Shown here piece after piece: positions 53,335-63,312 of a DNA stretch of 64,000 bases (position 1 is the stretch's first letter; each line of letters begins with the position of its first letter). The notes under the pieces were generated by a model. That model ran no database searches. It had not been told where the DNA came from and saw only the letters and a program-made list of their open reading frames with translations. The stretch is from Anagrus nilaparvatae (taxonomy: Eukaryota > Arthropoda > Insecta > Hymenoptera > Mymaridae), in NCBI GenBank assembly GCA_022575985.1, contig JAKSXM010000007.1, positions 35,838,501-35,902,500 on the forward strand. The letters run 5' to 3'. The position numbers and the translations under genes were made by a program.

Positions 53335-54020
53335 ATTTCTAATCAATATCCAAATAATATCATTGACCTTGATAACAGCCACAGTAATGCCATCGATGAT
53401 GACAACAACAACAATTTTTTTTTTTTTTTTTGCTCTACGAGCATGTAATTTTTTACATGCGTCCAGGTGAGGATGTGTTACGCATATCTAGGGCCGGGCC
53501 GACCGACTAAACTCACCCCCCTTAATGCCTTATGCAAGTCAACCTGGAACACATTACATCTGGTTGACTTAAGGCCATGTATCCTCTATATCAGAAGATC
53601 CTTTTATATCAGTTTCTGTTTTCTCCATAATATTCGATTTTCCTTTTAAATATTATAATGAAAACAGAATCCTAGCCTCAACGTGGTGAAGAGTTTTAAA
53701 TCTGTATATATTTACGAAAGTATTTTCATACTACCAATAGCGTAGTTGTGAAACTCTTACTCGAACCCGCTTCTATATGAAAGCATCTCTACTTACATAT
53801 AGTCGCGAGATTTAAACCACTCGACCACCGCCTCGAATAACAAAAACAACAATACTTGGTTCATTAATTTAACTAATACTGACATTCCCAAAAATGTGGT
53901 AGACACTGTTTCGTTAGACCAAAAATATTGACATTTTCTTTACCATTTCAGATAAGGGTAATATGACCGTTGCATTGCAAAATTTTGACTGTTTTAAGGA
54001 AATGGATGATTTACTTAACT
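53335..54020 (+). pseudogene. Penelope-like polyprotein N-terminus, split by SINE
   Basis: Before the SINE: Asn/Asp-rich codons ('NNIIDLDNSHSNAIDDD'). After it: 'NTWFINLTNTDIPKNVVDTVSL', a stop, a deletion of the region between, then 'DKGNMTVALQNFDCFKEMDDLL', the block before the RT fingers. Not functional. Confidence 0.8.
53415..53834 (-). mobile_element. tRNA-derived SINE with poly(A) tail
   Basis: Minus strand: head 'GAGGCGGTGGTCGAGTGG' (A box, resembling Ser/Leu-type tRNA) and 'GCGGGTTCGAGT' (B box) about 70 nt later, giving a Pol III promoter. Then a unique body, a tail with 'ATGGCCTTAAGTCAACC' and 'GGTGAGTTTAGTCGGT' shared with 5222-5486, and about 17 A. It lies in an AAC-rich target. 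The shared tail suggests which LINE moves it. Confidence 0.7.
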
Positions 54021-54029
54021 AACTTATTA

Positions 54030-54217
54030 CTTATCTACTTATACCAAATTAGATTATAATCCACTAAAAGATCTACGCACGGCCACCAAAGATTTTAGAC
54101 TGAGCAAGCGCTGAAGATCGTGTCGTGCCGGCTTCTTCTCTCCCCTCTACAAAATATATACAATAATACTATTTACAAATAATAATACTATTTATAAATA
54201 TACATGAATACGGAACA
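54030..54217 (-). repeat. BEL/Pao 3' LTR (partial)
   Basis: In element sense (minus) the polypurine-like 'AAACCGGGAGAA' (54229-54218) is followed by 'TGTTCCGTATTC', a TG start. The LTR includes TA-rich sequence and 'GAGGGGAGAGAAGAAGCCGG'. Its far end is unclear. Confidence 0.55.
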
Positions 54218-54479
54218 TTCTCCCGGTTTCATTTTTTTTTGCAAAAATATGAAAAGATTTAAAAATTATAAAATTTAATTAGGATAAGACTATTTACAGA
54301 AAAGTTGTAAAAAATATTATTTTGTATTTTTTTTACTTTCGAACATCTATATACAAATAATTGATTTAAAAAATTAATTCCGAAAAATTTATTTACAAAA
54401 AATATTGAGCACAAGTACTCATTTAACTTTCTAATACAAAAAACCAATAAAATTAATTAATTTTTATTTTTAATGATTA

Positions 54480-55660
54480 GTATTATCTGCTGTTTCAAGC
54501 AAAACCAATTTATGGACTGGGCGTTTCAAAATTGAACCAGCTGTCTTGATTTCAACAGCCCTTGTCAATTCGTCTGAACCCTCCTAAATTTTCATTACGC
54601 GACCTAATGGCCATTTTGAAGGAGGTTAGGTCTCGTTCGAGACAAAGACTATGTCATCAACAAGTAAATTTCTTTTGTTTTGTCTCCATTTTTGTCTTTC
54701 TTGAAGACTCTGGAGATACACCCTCGACCATGATTCCCACCACTTCTGCAACAGTTTTTGTATTTGCTTGTACCATTCCATCAGGGGAATTTTAGTACCC
54801 AAATAACTAGACTCAGGTACGATAAAGGAATTTGATTGAGTGAGCAAGAAAGATGGTGATAAAAATTGTCCATCAGTAGGAATGTCTGATAGTGGCAACT
54901 ATGGGCGGAAGTTCAAACAGGCCTCAATTTGTTTGAATAGAGTGTAGAATTCCTCAAACGTTAGAGTATGATCCTATAAAACCCTACGAAGATGGTGTTT
55001 GACCGACTTCACAGCAGCCTCCCAAAGGCGCCTGGAGGATGAAAAGGCCAAGTTGTACCCTTGCAAGTTAACTTAGCCTGAAGTTCCTGCATATGGTTTG
55101 AAGAGGCCATATACAGTTCCTTCAAGGCCTTATCAACTCCAATGAAGGTAGTTGAATGAATAGACCAGTGCACGAAACACGAGTGGAAGTAAATATTCGG
55201 AAAGCCGCTAAAAAATCGTCACTAGAATACCCTGTTTTAATATTGGAATTAATTTCCAAATGTACAGCTTTGGTAGCCATATATATGAAAACCCTGATAT
55301 AAGCTTTATAAGTAGCCGATCCACGACTTCTAAACCTCAAAATTTTGTATGGACCAGCATAATCTATACCTGTATTAATAAAGGATTTATCAGGACGCTG
55401 TACTCTACTGGAGGGTAGAATATCCATTTTTTGTTTGTCAAGGTTAGCCTTGTATCTTAAACATTCATGACACTTAAAAATATAACTTCTAACTGAGTTT
55501 CTTCCATTAATAAGCCAAAATTCCTGTCTAAGGGTAGCTAACGTAAGAGTAACACTACCATGCAAGGTTTTTTTGGGAAAGTATCTAATTAGTAATTTTG
55601 AAAGAGCACAATTATTAGGAATAATCAGGGGATTATTATTTTTTGTGCATTTTATTTTAA
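54480..55660 (-). pseudogene. BEL/Pao pol: integrase and C-terminal domain
   Basis: Minus-strand order: 'LSKLLIRYFPKKTLHGSV', 'LRQEFWLINGR', zinc-finger Cys pair 'CHECLRYKA', 'LPSSRVQRPDKSFINTGIDYAGPY' (first catalytic D), 'TKAVHLEI' and 'SSDDFLAAFRIF'. After a gap: 'LQKWWESWSRVYLQSLQERQKW', 'VDDIVF', 'WPLGRVM' and 'SILKRPVHKLVLLE', the Pao-type C-terminal domain. The catalytic middle is deleted or shifted. Protease and RT are absent to the right of 55660. Confidence 0.88.
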
Positions 55661-56186
55661 AATCTCTGTGTTTGATTCATTTAATTAACTCTTTGTGATT
55701 TACTCTTCTCCTTCAGGATACTTGAAAATATTAAGGGTTACAGCATTGTAACAAAATAACACAATACATTTTAATTCATTTAGTTGATACGATAAATTTA
55801 GGTAAAAAAAAATCTTTTAATAAAGCATCAGATATAAATACAATTTTTAATGCATTAATTATTATATCAGATATTAAATATTCTCTGTGATAACATATAA
55901 TTTAAATTTTTAATCAATTTTATAATATAAATTTTTTCAAATATATTTTATAACAGAAATTAAAATAAAAAAAAATTATAAACTAACATTAACATTAACA
56001 TTATAAATAAATTTTAAACGTAGAAAAGACAAAAACTTTTGATGCTACTATAAATATACTGATTAAGCAAATCTGAATAGCCACTTTTGATTTTTTTTAT
56101 GCCATAAAAGCTGCTTATAAAGTATACGGAAAAAAATCATAAATAATTTTTATAATATTGATTTCTTATTTAATTGACGGTAAAAG
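55661..56186. other. AT-rich spacer, no gene
   Basis: Nothing recognised between BEL/Pao pol and the gypsy LTR. Confidence 0.6.
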
Positions 56187-56637
56187 TGTAACGTCAGGTT
56201 AAAATGACCTTAAATAAAAGGATTATTATTATTAATAATCAATAGTTGCTTAATATCAAACATGGCTTGGTAAAAATATACCAAGCGGAATTAATTTAAC
56301 ACCTGAACAAATATAGAATTATATTTGAGCGTTTATCTGCTCGTCGGGCGTTGGCCCACGTATGCGAAAAAGCCCACGTATACTTAACCATTTTTGGAGT
56401 TAACCTCTGGAATCAAATATTTAAGTAGTGTAAGTTTTTTTTGTAATCTAATTCTAAGTCATTTTGTTCAACAATTTAATAAATATTAATAATAAAACGT
56501 AGTTATCAATTAATAAAAGTAGTTATCAGTTAATCATATAAATACTTGGATTTGCACATAACCTTTCCCGCCGTTTAATAAGGTATCGTATTGGCAAATT
56601 TCACACACGCTTTTCTTATATAAATTTAGACGTAACA
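56187..56637 (+). repeat. Gypsy 5' LTR
   Basis: Starts 'TGTAACGTCAGG' and ends 'GACGTAACA', 451 bp, with AATAAA at 56488-56500, a possible TATA ('TTATATAAAT', 56615) and a duplicated 'GTAGTTATCA' at 56503-56535. Assigned from the adjacent primer site, since the partner LTR is not in view. Confidence 0.65.
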
Positions 56638-56641
56638 AGTT

Positions 56642-56659
56642 TGGGGTCTCGTCCGCAAT
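56642..56659 (+). promoter_or_regulatory. Primer-binding site, tRNA-Pro-like
   Basis: 'TGGGGTCTCGTCCGCAAT' matches 15 of 18 positions of the known tRNA-Pro primer site and lies 4 bp after the LTR end. It would prime minus-strand DNA synthesis. Confidence 0.65.
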
Positions 56660-57471
56660 AAAATTTGTGGTGCAGATCAGAGTTTTAATTTTTTCAAAGT
56701 TTGTTGTTTTAATTAACTACCTTTTATTATTATTATTTGCAAATTGGTTTGCAAATAATAAGATTAAATAATTTTAAAAAAAAGTAGTAAAAATTATCGT
56801 AAAATTATTTGCCATTTTTTTTTATAAAAAAAAAGTATAGAAGGTGAAAATTCTGTAAATTTTTTTTTTTAATTTTTTGATATTTCTATACATGTTCATA
56901 AATTTTTATACTAAATGATGCTTGTGTAATTAAAAATATAAAATAATATTAATTATATGAGTCATTTTTTGTTAAGAGGTGAATCATACAGTAATTTATT
57001 TTTAAATATTATTAAAAAAAGAATAAATTAAAATTTTTTTTATGAGTTATAAATTATTTTATGAATAGAAATTTCATTGAGTAAACCTAATTTCTTATCT
57101 AAATCAAATTCAGTACTAAATTATTTAATAAAATTTTGTTTTATAAATTAATTCTTTTAATTTATTTTTATAAAATTATAGTTTATTAAAAAAAAAAGAT
57201 GGCAAGTAATCAAATTCAGCAGGAGAAAAAGTAGTATTAAAAACTGTTGAGATTTTAAAAGAGCACGTGACGGGTATTATAAATACATACCAAACTTATT
57301 ATAGAAAATACAAGTGCTCTAACGTGCGATCTGGATGAGGATGCAAACGCATTAATGACCGAACTTATGCAATTCATTCCAATTTTAAAAATGAAATTAC
57401 TATTTAGAGACAAGCCATATACTGTCCACGATAATGATTTATTAGAAAAGATACCAAACCCAATATTGGGG

Positions 57472-59169
57472 CAGGGATCGGAGAACTCGTTACATTAATA
57501 TTACAGAAATTTTAATGTGTAATGAAAAAAGCCATTAATCATTTAATATTGCCCATATTACTTTTTGTAATGGATAATGAAGTTTTGCCATTACCCATTA
57601 CTTTTTGTAATGAGTAATGAACTTTCACCATTACTCATTACTAATAGAAATTAAAAATTCAATCAAAATTTATTAAGTAGATATGAAATAATTATTTGAT
57701 CAAAATTTTAATAATTTTAGATTATAAATTAGACATAAAAAATAAATATTAATTAATTTTAATTATAAGAATATGGCCATAGAAATGCAATTTAATTAGC
57801 CAATTTGCCCCCAGCGCCTCCATATGCCCCCCCCCCCAAAAAGGGAAAAAATTTTTTTTTTCGAAAAATGAAAATTGAACTATATACTCATGTTTTTTGG
57901 TATGTTTATACCAAAAATGTATAAAAAAATGTTTTTAACCAACTTTTGGCCCTGTAGACGACCCCAGTGCCCCCATTCATACCCCCCCCCAAACGGGTAA
58001 AAATATGTTTCTTACAAAAATTAAAACTTAATATGAATTCTTATATTTTTTGGGACGGTGAAACCAAAAATGAATATAAAAAATGCCTTCTACTAATTTT
58101 TGGCCCTGTAAACCACCCCAGTGGCCCCATGCACCCCCCCCCCCCCAAACGAGATATAAAAATTTGTATTACAAAAACTAAAACTCAATGTGTATTGCTA
58201 TGTTTTCTGAGGCGCTGAAACCAAAGATGAATATAAAAAATGTGTGAATCAAAAAGAAATGAGTAAAATATTTTTCAAAATTTAGAGTTAATACAAAATT
58301 TTTGAGACCTACAAGACCTATTTTGTTGAAAATTGCAATTTTGGCAGCAATTTAAAAATTAGTCTTTTTGGTCCAAAAATGGGCTTTTGGTTTATTGACT
58401 AAAGCGCTGTGAGAATAGGTTATGGAGCATTGCGGCTGACAGGAGTTAAAAGATGGCACTTATACGGAAAAAATGAGACCAACCGGAAGTATTTTGGTTA
58501 ATTTGCAAGGTTACAGCGTCATTTTAAAAATTGTCTAAAAATCCTATTTTATAACATTGAGCCCTGCGTTTTTAAGCCCAGAAGGCGCGTTGGAATAAAC
58601 GGAGGTTATATTGGGTGTTTTTTCAATATATTAAAGTCATCCATAACAAAAGATTGTAATTTGGCGACCCAAAGGCTCCGGTATCCCCTTGTCAGTCTAT
58701 GTATAGCGGTTAATCATACCTAAGATCATACCATTGGTTGCGTTTATTTTTATAAAAAATATCACTAATCTGAAAATGAAGAAGTCAATTGACAATAATA
58801 TGTGTTTATATTCTGTTAGATTTAAAAAAAAAATTATTTAGTTTCCTAAAAAATCTGTTTTATTGTATTTCATGTTTAATACACACATACCTATTTTTTC
58901 TAGTTAAAATAAAAATTTTATTTAAAGGGTCAAAAATTGTTTAGTCATTACTTTTTTGTAATTTGTAATGGAAAATGGCCATTACAATTACTTTTTATAA
59001 TGAGTAATGGTAAAAGTTCATTACTCATTACAAAAAGTAATGGGTAATGGCAAATCTTCATTACTCATTACAAAATGTAATGGAGTAATTATACATCGCT
59101 ATTGCATTTTCTGGACAAAGTAATGATCCCATGTAATATTACAAAAGTAATGGCATTAACCGATCCCTG
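57472..59169. mobile_element. hAT-type MITE with 8 bp target duplication
   Basis: Ends 'CAGGGATCGG' and 'CCGATCCCTG', flanked by TATTGGGG at 57464-57471 and 59170-59177 (8 bp, the hAT size). Just inside both ends are many 'GTAATG'/'CATTAC' units in palindromic arrangement. The core has the tandem repeat 57795-58250. No transposase. Confidence 0.9.
57795..58250. repeat. Tandem repeat about 160 bp x 3 with C-runs
   Basis: 'TTTTTGGCCCTGTA', 'CCCCAGTG(C/G)CCCCAT' and C-runs of 9-14 followed by 'AAACG' recur with about 160 bp spacing inside the MITE. Confidence 0.8.
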
Positions 59170-60386
59170 TATTGGGGTCATGTTGAGTGGCCTATTACAA
59201 TGTATCATACGCCACTAAGAGAAAGTGCCTATATACCTCCCCTAAAAAATGACGAAGGGATATTAAACCAAAATACTAGACCTTTTACAGCCCCAGACAC
59301 TCAAAATCATCATTAATTTGTAAATAATTTAAATAACATAGGACACCCCCAATATTCTAGAAACACAGGGTCAGAACATGACCCAAGTTCAGTGTTTAAG
59401 AGAAATTACGAGTTGTCAAAAATTAGGGCGTTGTCAATAAAAGACGCCCTAATATATATCCCAAGATTTGATTGTAACAGAAGTGAACTGTCAACTTTTT
59501 TACGAGGGTGTAATTTAGCCCCCCGAAATCAAGTATCAGCTTACAAAATTAATAGGAACTAGTATATCGGGATCGGCAGCTGAGGCAATGGGAAAGAGAG
59601 TTTTTTGGAAAATGCAGGAAGTTACAAGTTTTTTCGAGTTCATGTTTAGAAATATAAAAACGGTGCATGAAATATACGGCGATTCAGCTCAAATTAGGCA
59701 AAATCCCAGTTTTAAAATATAATATCCTTCAAAACCCAATTTATTCCTAAGACACGGTCTTATACTCAAATAAAGTCAAAATACTGGGTCGGAACATTGC
59801 GAAAGCAGCGATGAACGACCCGAATGTAAATTATAGAGAGACAGAGGTCTAGACCGGGTCTTATTAAAGTATTTTTTGTTGTATGAAACCTGAAATATGA
59901 GTACGATTAGTACCTTGTAGCACTTTTGACGATACAATTTAAGAAGCGGTTTTGGTAGAGAGAGAAGTGGGAGTTTATGTGCAAGGCAACTCTTACGCAG
60001 TCATAGCAGCAAATATCAGGTTAGTCACGAATAGCAATAATGACGGGCAGAAATGTGATATTTGCTCATTTAACCACGTTGTGTGAAATTTTTAAGAAAG
60101 CATTAAATGACCATAATAGAAAAGTAAATGAAGTAAATACGGCTAATAATAACCAAAGTAACAGGGCCCAACAGGCTATTCTGGCCGAAATATAGTAGTT
60201 TGTTTTTACTGTAAAAAACCGGGCCATTTAATAAAAGATTGTAGAAGTAAAATTTATAATGAAAGATATGGGAATCGCCAGCGGGGCCTCGACTTCAGGC
60301 GCGAGCCAGAGTGCCCCGAATACATCGAACAAATAGTTCAGATACACCTAAGTAAGGGCAGCTAAGCGCCAACGGTTAGCATAGTA

Positions 60387-60960
60387 TTCGAGTCGCTGGT
60401 AAAACCTTATTCATTTTTAGTTGACTCGGGTGCAAATGCAAATTTAATTAAGAATTTCGTGGTGCTCAATTATTTAAATGTTGATAGAATTAGTATCATT
60501 AGATTAAGTATTATTACTGATCCAACCGTTCCGACTTTAGGAAAATTATGTTTGAAATTTGGCCATTATAAATCTGTTTCCCATACTTTAAGTGACGATT
60601 TTTCTATCTATCAGAATGTTTTGATTGGTAATGTATTTTTAGATGAGGCAAAGGCAAATTTAAATTTCAGTAGTAAATATTTGGAAATCGGAAAAGTTTT
60701 ATTTCCATTTACCCAGGCAGTAGAAGAAAATTGTTTTGTTTTAGAAACTATAAAAAACTATAACTAAGAAAAATTAAATTTAGTACAAACCTCGATTTCC
60801 AATTTAGCACAAGTCTCGACCCCTAAATTGGCACAAAACTTATTAAATAATTTAGTACAAACCTCGATTCCCAATTTAGCACAAACCTCAACCCCTAAAT
60901 TGGCACAAACCTCGTTAAATAATTTAGTACAGTCCTCCAAACGCCTTCTATTATCTCAAA
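60387..60960 (+). pseudogene. Gypsy protease followed by coding minisatellite
   Basis: Aspartic protease with 'LVDSGANANLI' at about 60415-60450 and a later 'NVLIGNVFL' flap-like region. TAA at 60765-60767, then the same frame continues through 24-codon repeats made of 8-residue units such as 'LVQTSISN' and 'LAQVSTPK' (60779-60935). The protease cuts the Gag-Pol polyprotein. The repeat may be a linker between protease and RT. Confidence 0.75.
60779..60935. repeat. 72 bp minisatellite (24 codons) x 2.2
   Basis: 'TTTAGTACAAACCTCGAT' starts at 60779 and 60851 and in variant form at 60923. Each unit is built from three about 24 bp subunits. Confidence 0.88.
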
Positions 60961-61049
60961 CACAGCTGCTACGCATCCAAGCTGAGATTTATAATTATTT
61001 TTAAAGAATTTAACGTTCGGTATTGATTAAATTTATTTTTTAAGAATTT

Positions 61050-61450
61050 ATCGATGATTAATCGAACCAAGAAATCAATTTTTTGATATAAATCAAAACT
61101 TTAAATAACTCAAGAATGCTAGGCGTACGAAATCGTCGTCTCTTTTTTTATTAAGCCTAACATGTAGTATTTAGTTAAACGATTTATTCAAATCATTATA
61201 TCAAATATTAATTTTTTTTAAATTTTAATTTACGAGAAATTAAATTTTTAATTTATAGAAAGATGTTAGATTGAACTGCTAATCCTAAAAAAAGCAGAAA
61301 AAATTTTTTTTGAGATAAAAAAACGAGCCCTGGGAAGTAAAACTAAATACTACATGTTAGGCTTAATAAAAAAAGAGACGACGAGTTCGTACGCCTAGCA
61401 GTGTTGAGTTATATAAATCAAAAATTGATTTCTTGGTTGGATGATTCTAG
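61050..61450. mobile_element. Foldback MITE in gypsy pol
   Basis: Inverted arms of about 115 bp (61056-61175 and 61335-61448), sharing 'AACCAAGAAATCAATTTTT', 'GCTAGGCGTACGAA', 'CGTCGTCTCTTTTTTTATT' and 'AAGCCTAACATGTAGTATTT'. The loop is AT-rich. Confidence 0.85.
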
Positions 61451-61454
61451 AGCA

Positions 61455-62290
61455 TTAATTGCCATGTCCAAAAGATTTTTGTTGGAAAAAACATCTTCAA
61501 CTCCAATAGTATCAAGAGAAACTTTGAAAATTTTGGACAAACTAATGATCATATTTGCTCTCCAGTACTAGAATTAATAGCAAAAATAGTAAATAATTTC
61601 GATAAAATAAATCAGGAAATAGGTATTACCAAGGTAGATGAGGCTGAAAGCTTCAGATATAAAATATTAGTTAAGCATAAAAAAGATCTAACTGAAAGAA
61701 TAGACACATTATCTGAACGTAAATTTCATTTTCATTTCTCTTGACCTTTCCCAAAGTTCTCACCAGGTTGCCATTCATCCAGATGAATAGCATAAAAGGG
61801 CATTCGCCTTTGCATATGGTTTATTTCAGTTTCAAAGATTAGCTTTTGGGTTATGCTCAGCTAACAGCTCGTTTCAAAGGTTGCTAAACATAGTACTTTG
61901 CTGGACTAGAGAATGTGATAGTCTACATTGACGATATTTTGATATTTTTCAAGACTCTAGAAAAATTATTAAAAGCCTTAAGACAGGTAATTAAGATTAC
62001 AAAAAGCTAACTTAAAATTATAGCCTGAAAAGTGTCACTTCATAAAGAAGACCATCAAATACTTGGAGCACATTATTTTCAAAGAACTCCTTCTTTGGGA
62101 GTACAACCCGACCTAGCAAAAATTACAGCAGTAGAAAAATTTCCTGTGCCTAAAAATCAGAGAAACATTAAACAATTTTTAGGTTTGACAGGCTACTACC
62201 GTAGGCGTAGGTTCGTACCAAATTTCGCCAAAATAAGCAAACCATTGACAAGTTTACTAAAAAAAGATGCTGAATTTATTTGAGGTATAA
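61455..62290 (+). pseudogene. Gypsy reverse transcriptase remnant
   Basis: Mixed frames give 'HQVAIHPDE', 'AFAFAYGLFQFQRLAFGLCSA', 'SSFQRLLNIVL', the catalytic 'YIDDILIF' (in a shifted frame near 61923) and the thumb 'FLGLTGYYRR' with 'RFVPNFAKISKPLTSLLKK'. A three-residue 'RRR' duplication-like change follows 'GYY'. Not translatable as one protein. Confidence 0.85.
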
Positions 62291-62505
62291 ATTCTCGAAG
62301 GGCCTTTGAGGAATTACGGTCACAATTGATACAAGCTCCAGTTTCAATTTATCCAGATTGGTCCGTAGAATTCATTTTAACAACAGACTCATCTGATTTC
62401 GCTTTGGGCTCAATCCTATCTCAAAAAGAAATTGGTCAAGACCTTCCAGTGGCATACTATTCTAGAACTTTAACTGATAGAAATTACCTTACTACATTTT
62501 AGTGT
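62284..62505 (+). pseudogene. Gypsy RNase H fragment
   Basis: 'AFEELRSQLIQAPVSIYPDW', 'TTDSSDFALGSILSQ' (first catalytic D) and 'PVAYYSRTLTDRNY' in one frame, ended by TAG. The rest of RNase H and the integrase N-terminus are deleted. Confidence 0.8.
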
Positions 62506-63297
62506 CTCAATGTTTATTAACCAAATTTGGCCAGGCATATGCAATACCAGATGGGACGGCCAGCACGGTGGCTGAAGTTTTTATAAGACGTTTTATATCA
62601 ATTTTCGGATGTCCAAAACAAATTTTAACAGACAGATCTCAAAATTTCATGTTAAAACTTCTTCAGGAGATAGCGAGGAGATTCACAATCAGAACGTGCA
62701 GCTATAGGCCCCAGAGTAACGCATCCTTGGAACGGCAAAATTATCCACTGATTGAATATTTGTCTCATTTTGTTAACAAGAATATGGATAATTGGGATGA
62801 TTACTTAGATATGGCAATACTAAGCTACAAAAGTGCCCACCATGGGCATAGTTGCGGCACCTTTTAATTATTCTTTGGTAGAATATACAGAACACCATTA
62901 AGTATGCTTCCATACCAGTATGCACCCAGAAGACCAGCAAAAGACTATGGACAATTACTTAAGAGATTTAGTTACAAAACTAAATAAGGTGCAAAAAATA
63001 GCTAGAGAAAACCTCATAAAAGCTAAAGAACGATCTAAAGCATATTACGACAGAAAAATTGTACATAGAATTTTTAAAATCGGTGATAGTGTGTATTTAT
63101 TGCCAGGTTGTAAGGTTAGGAAATTTAGAAATCATTATTTAGGGCCTTTTGCCGCAAGAGATACGTATTATAGTGGGAATATAAAATTAAAACTGCGTCA
63201 AAATAAGTTCAAGATGATACATCCGAATAGAGTGAGGAAATCGTATCTAAAACTAAGATTTCCGCTAAATATAAGCATTTCCAAAAACTTAAAATGA
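62502..63297 (+). pseudogene. Gypsy integrase core and C-terminus
   Basis: 'TKFGQAYAIPDGTASTVAEVF', 'GCPKQILTDRSQNF' (second D) and 'SYRPQSNASLERQN' (E at the usual 35-residue spacing). A stop at 62865, then a second frame from 62920 with 'AYYDRKIVHRIFKIGDSVYLL' and 'YLGPFAARDTYYSGNIKLKL', the C-terminal chromo-like/GPY region. It inserts element DNA when intact. Confidence 0.88.
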
Positions 63298-63312
63298 TAT
63301 TTTTATTTCAGA

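Larger units (their letters stand above)
53065..54020 (+). mobile_element. Penelope-like element 3, head-to-head, with SINE inside
   Basis: Left part is a minus-strand GIY-YIG fragment (53065-53300). Right part is the plus-strand N-terminus (53335-54020) with the same 'WFINLT', 'DIPKNVVDTVSL', 'DKGN' blocks as element 1. A SINE (53415-53834) sits within its Asn-codon-rich stretch. The inverted-terminal layout is seen for the third time. Confidence 0.8.
57199..60255 (+). pseudogene. Gypsy gag, split by hAT MITE
   Basis: Starts at ATG 57199, interrupted early by stops and at 57471 by the MITE, resuming at 59178. 'KDALIYIPRFDCNRSELSTFLRGC' and 'SISGSAAEAMGKRVF' look like capsid. A zinc knuckle 'CFYCKKPGHLIKDC' lies at 60201-60242. 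Broken in several places. Product in active copies: RNA packaging. Confidence 0.75.

Noticed and set aside
53740..53834. Functional Ser/Leu tRNA gene
   Set aside because: A and B boxes are present but stems are degraded and the sequence runs into a SINE body with poly(A).
57967..58218. Pro-rich 83-codon frame
   Set aside because: Generated by C-runs of the 160 bp tandem repeat inside the MITE.
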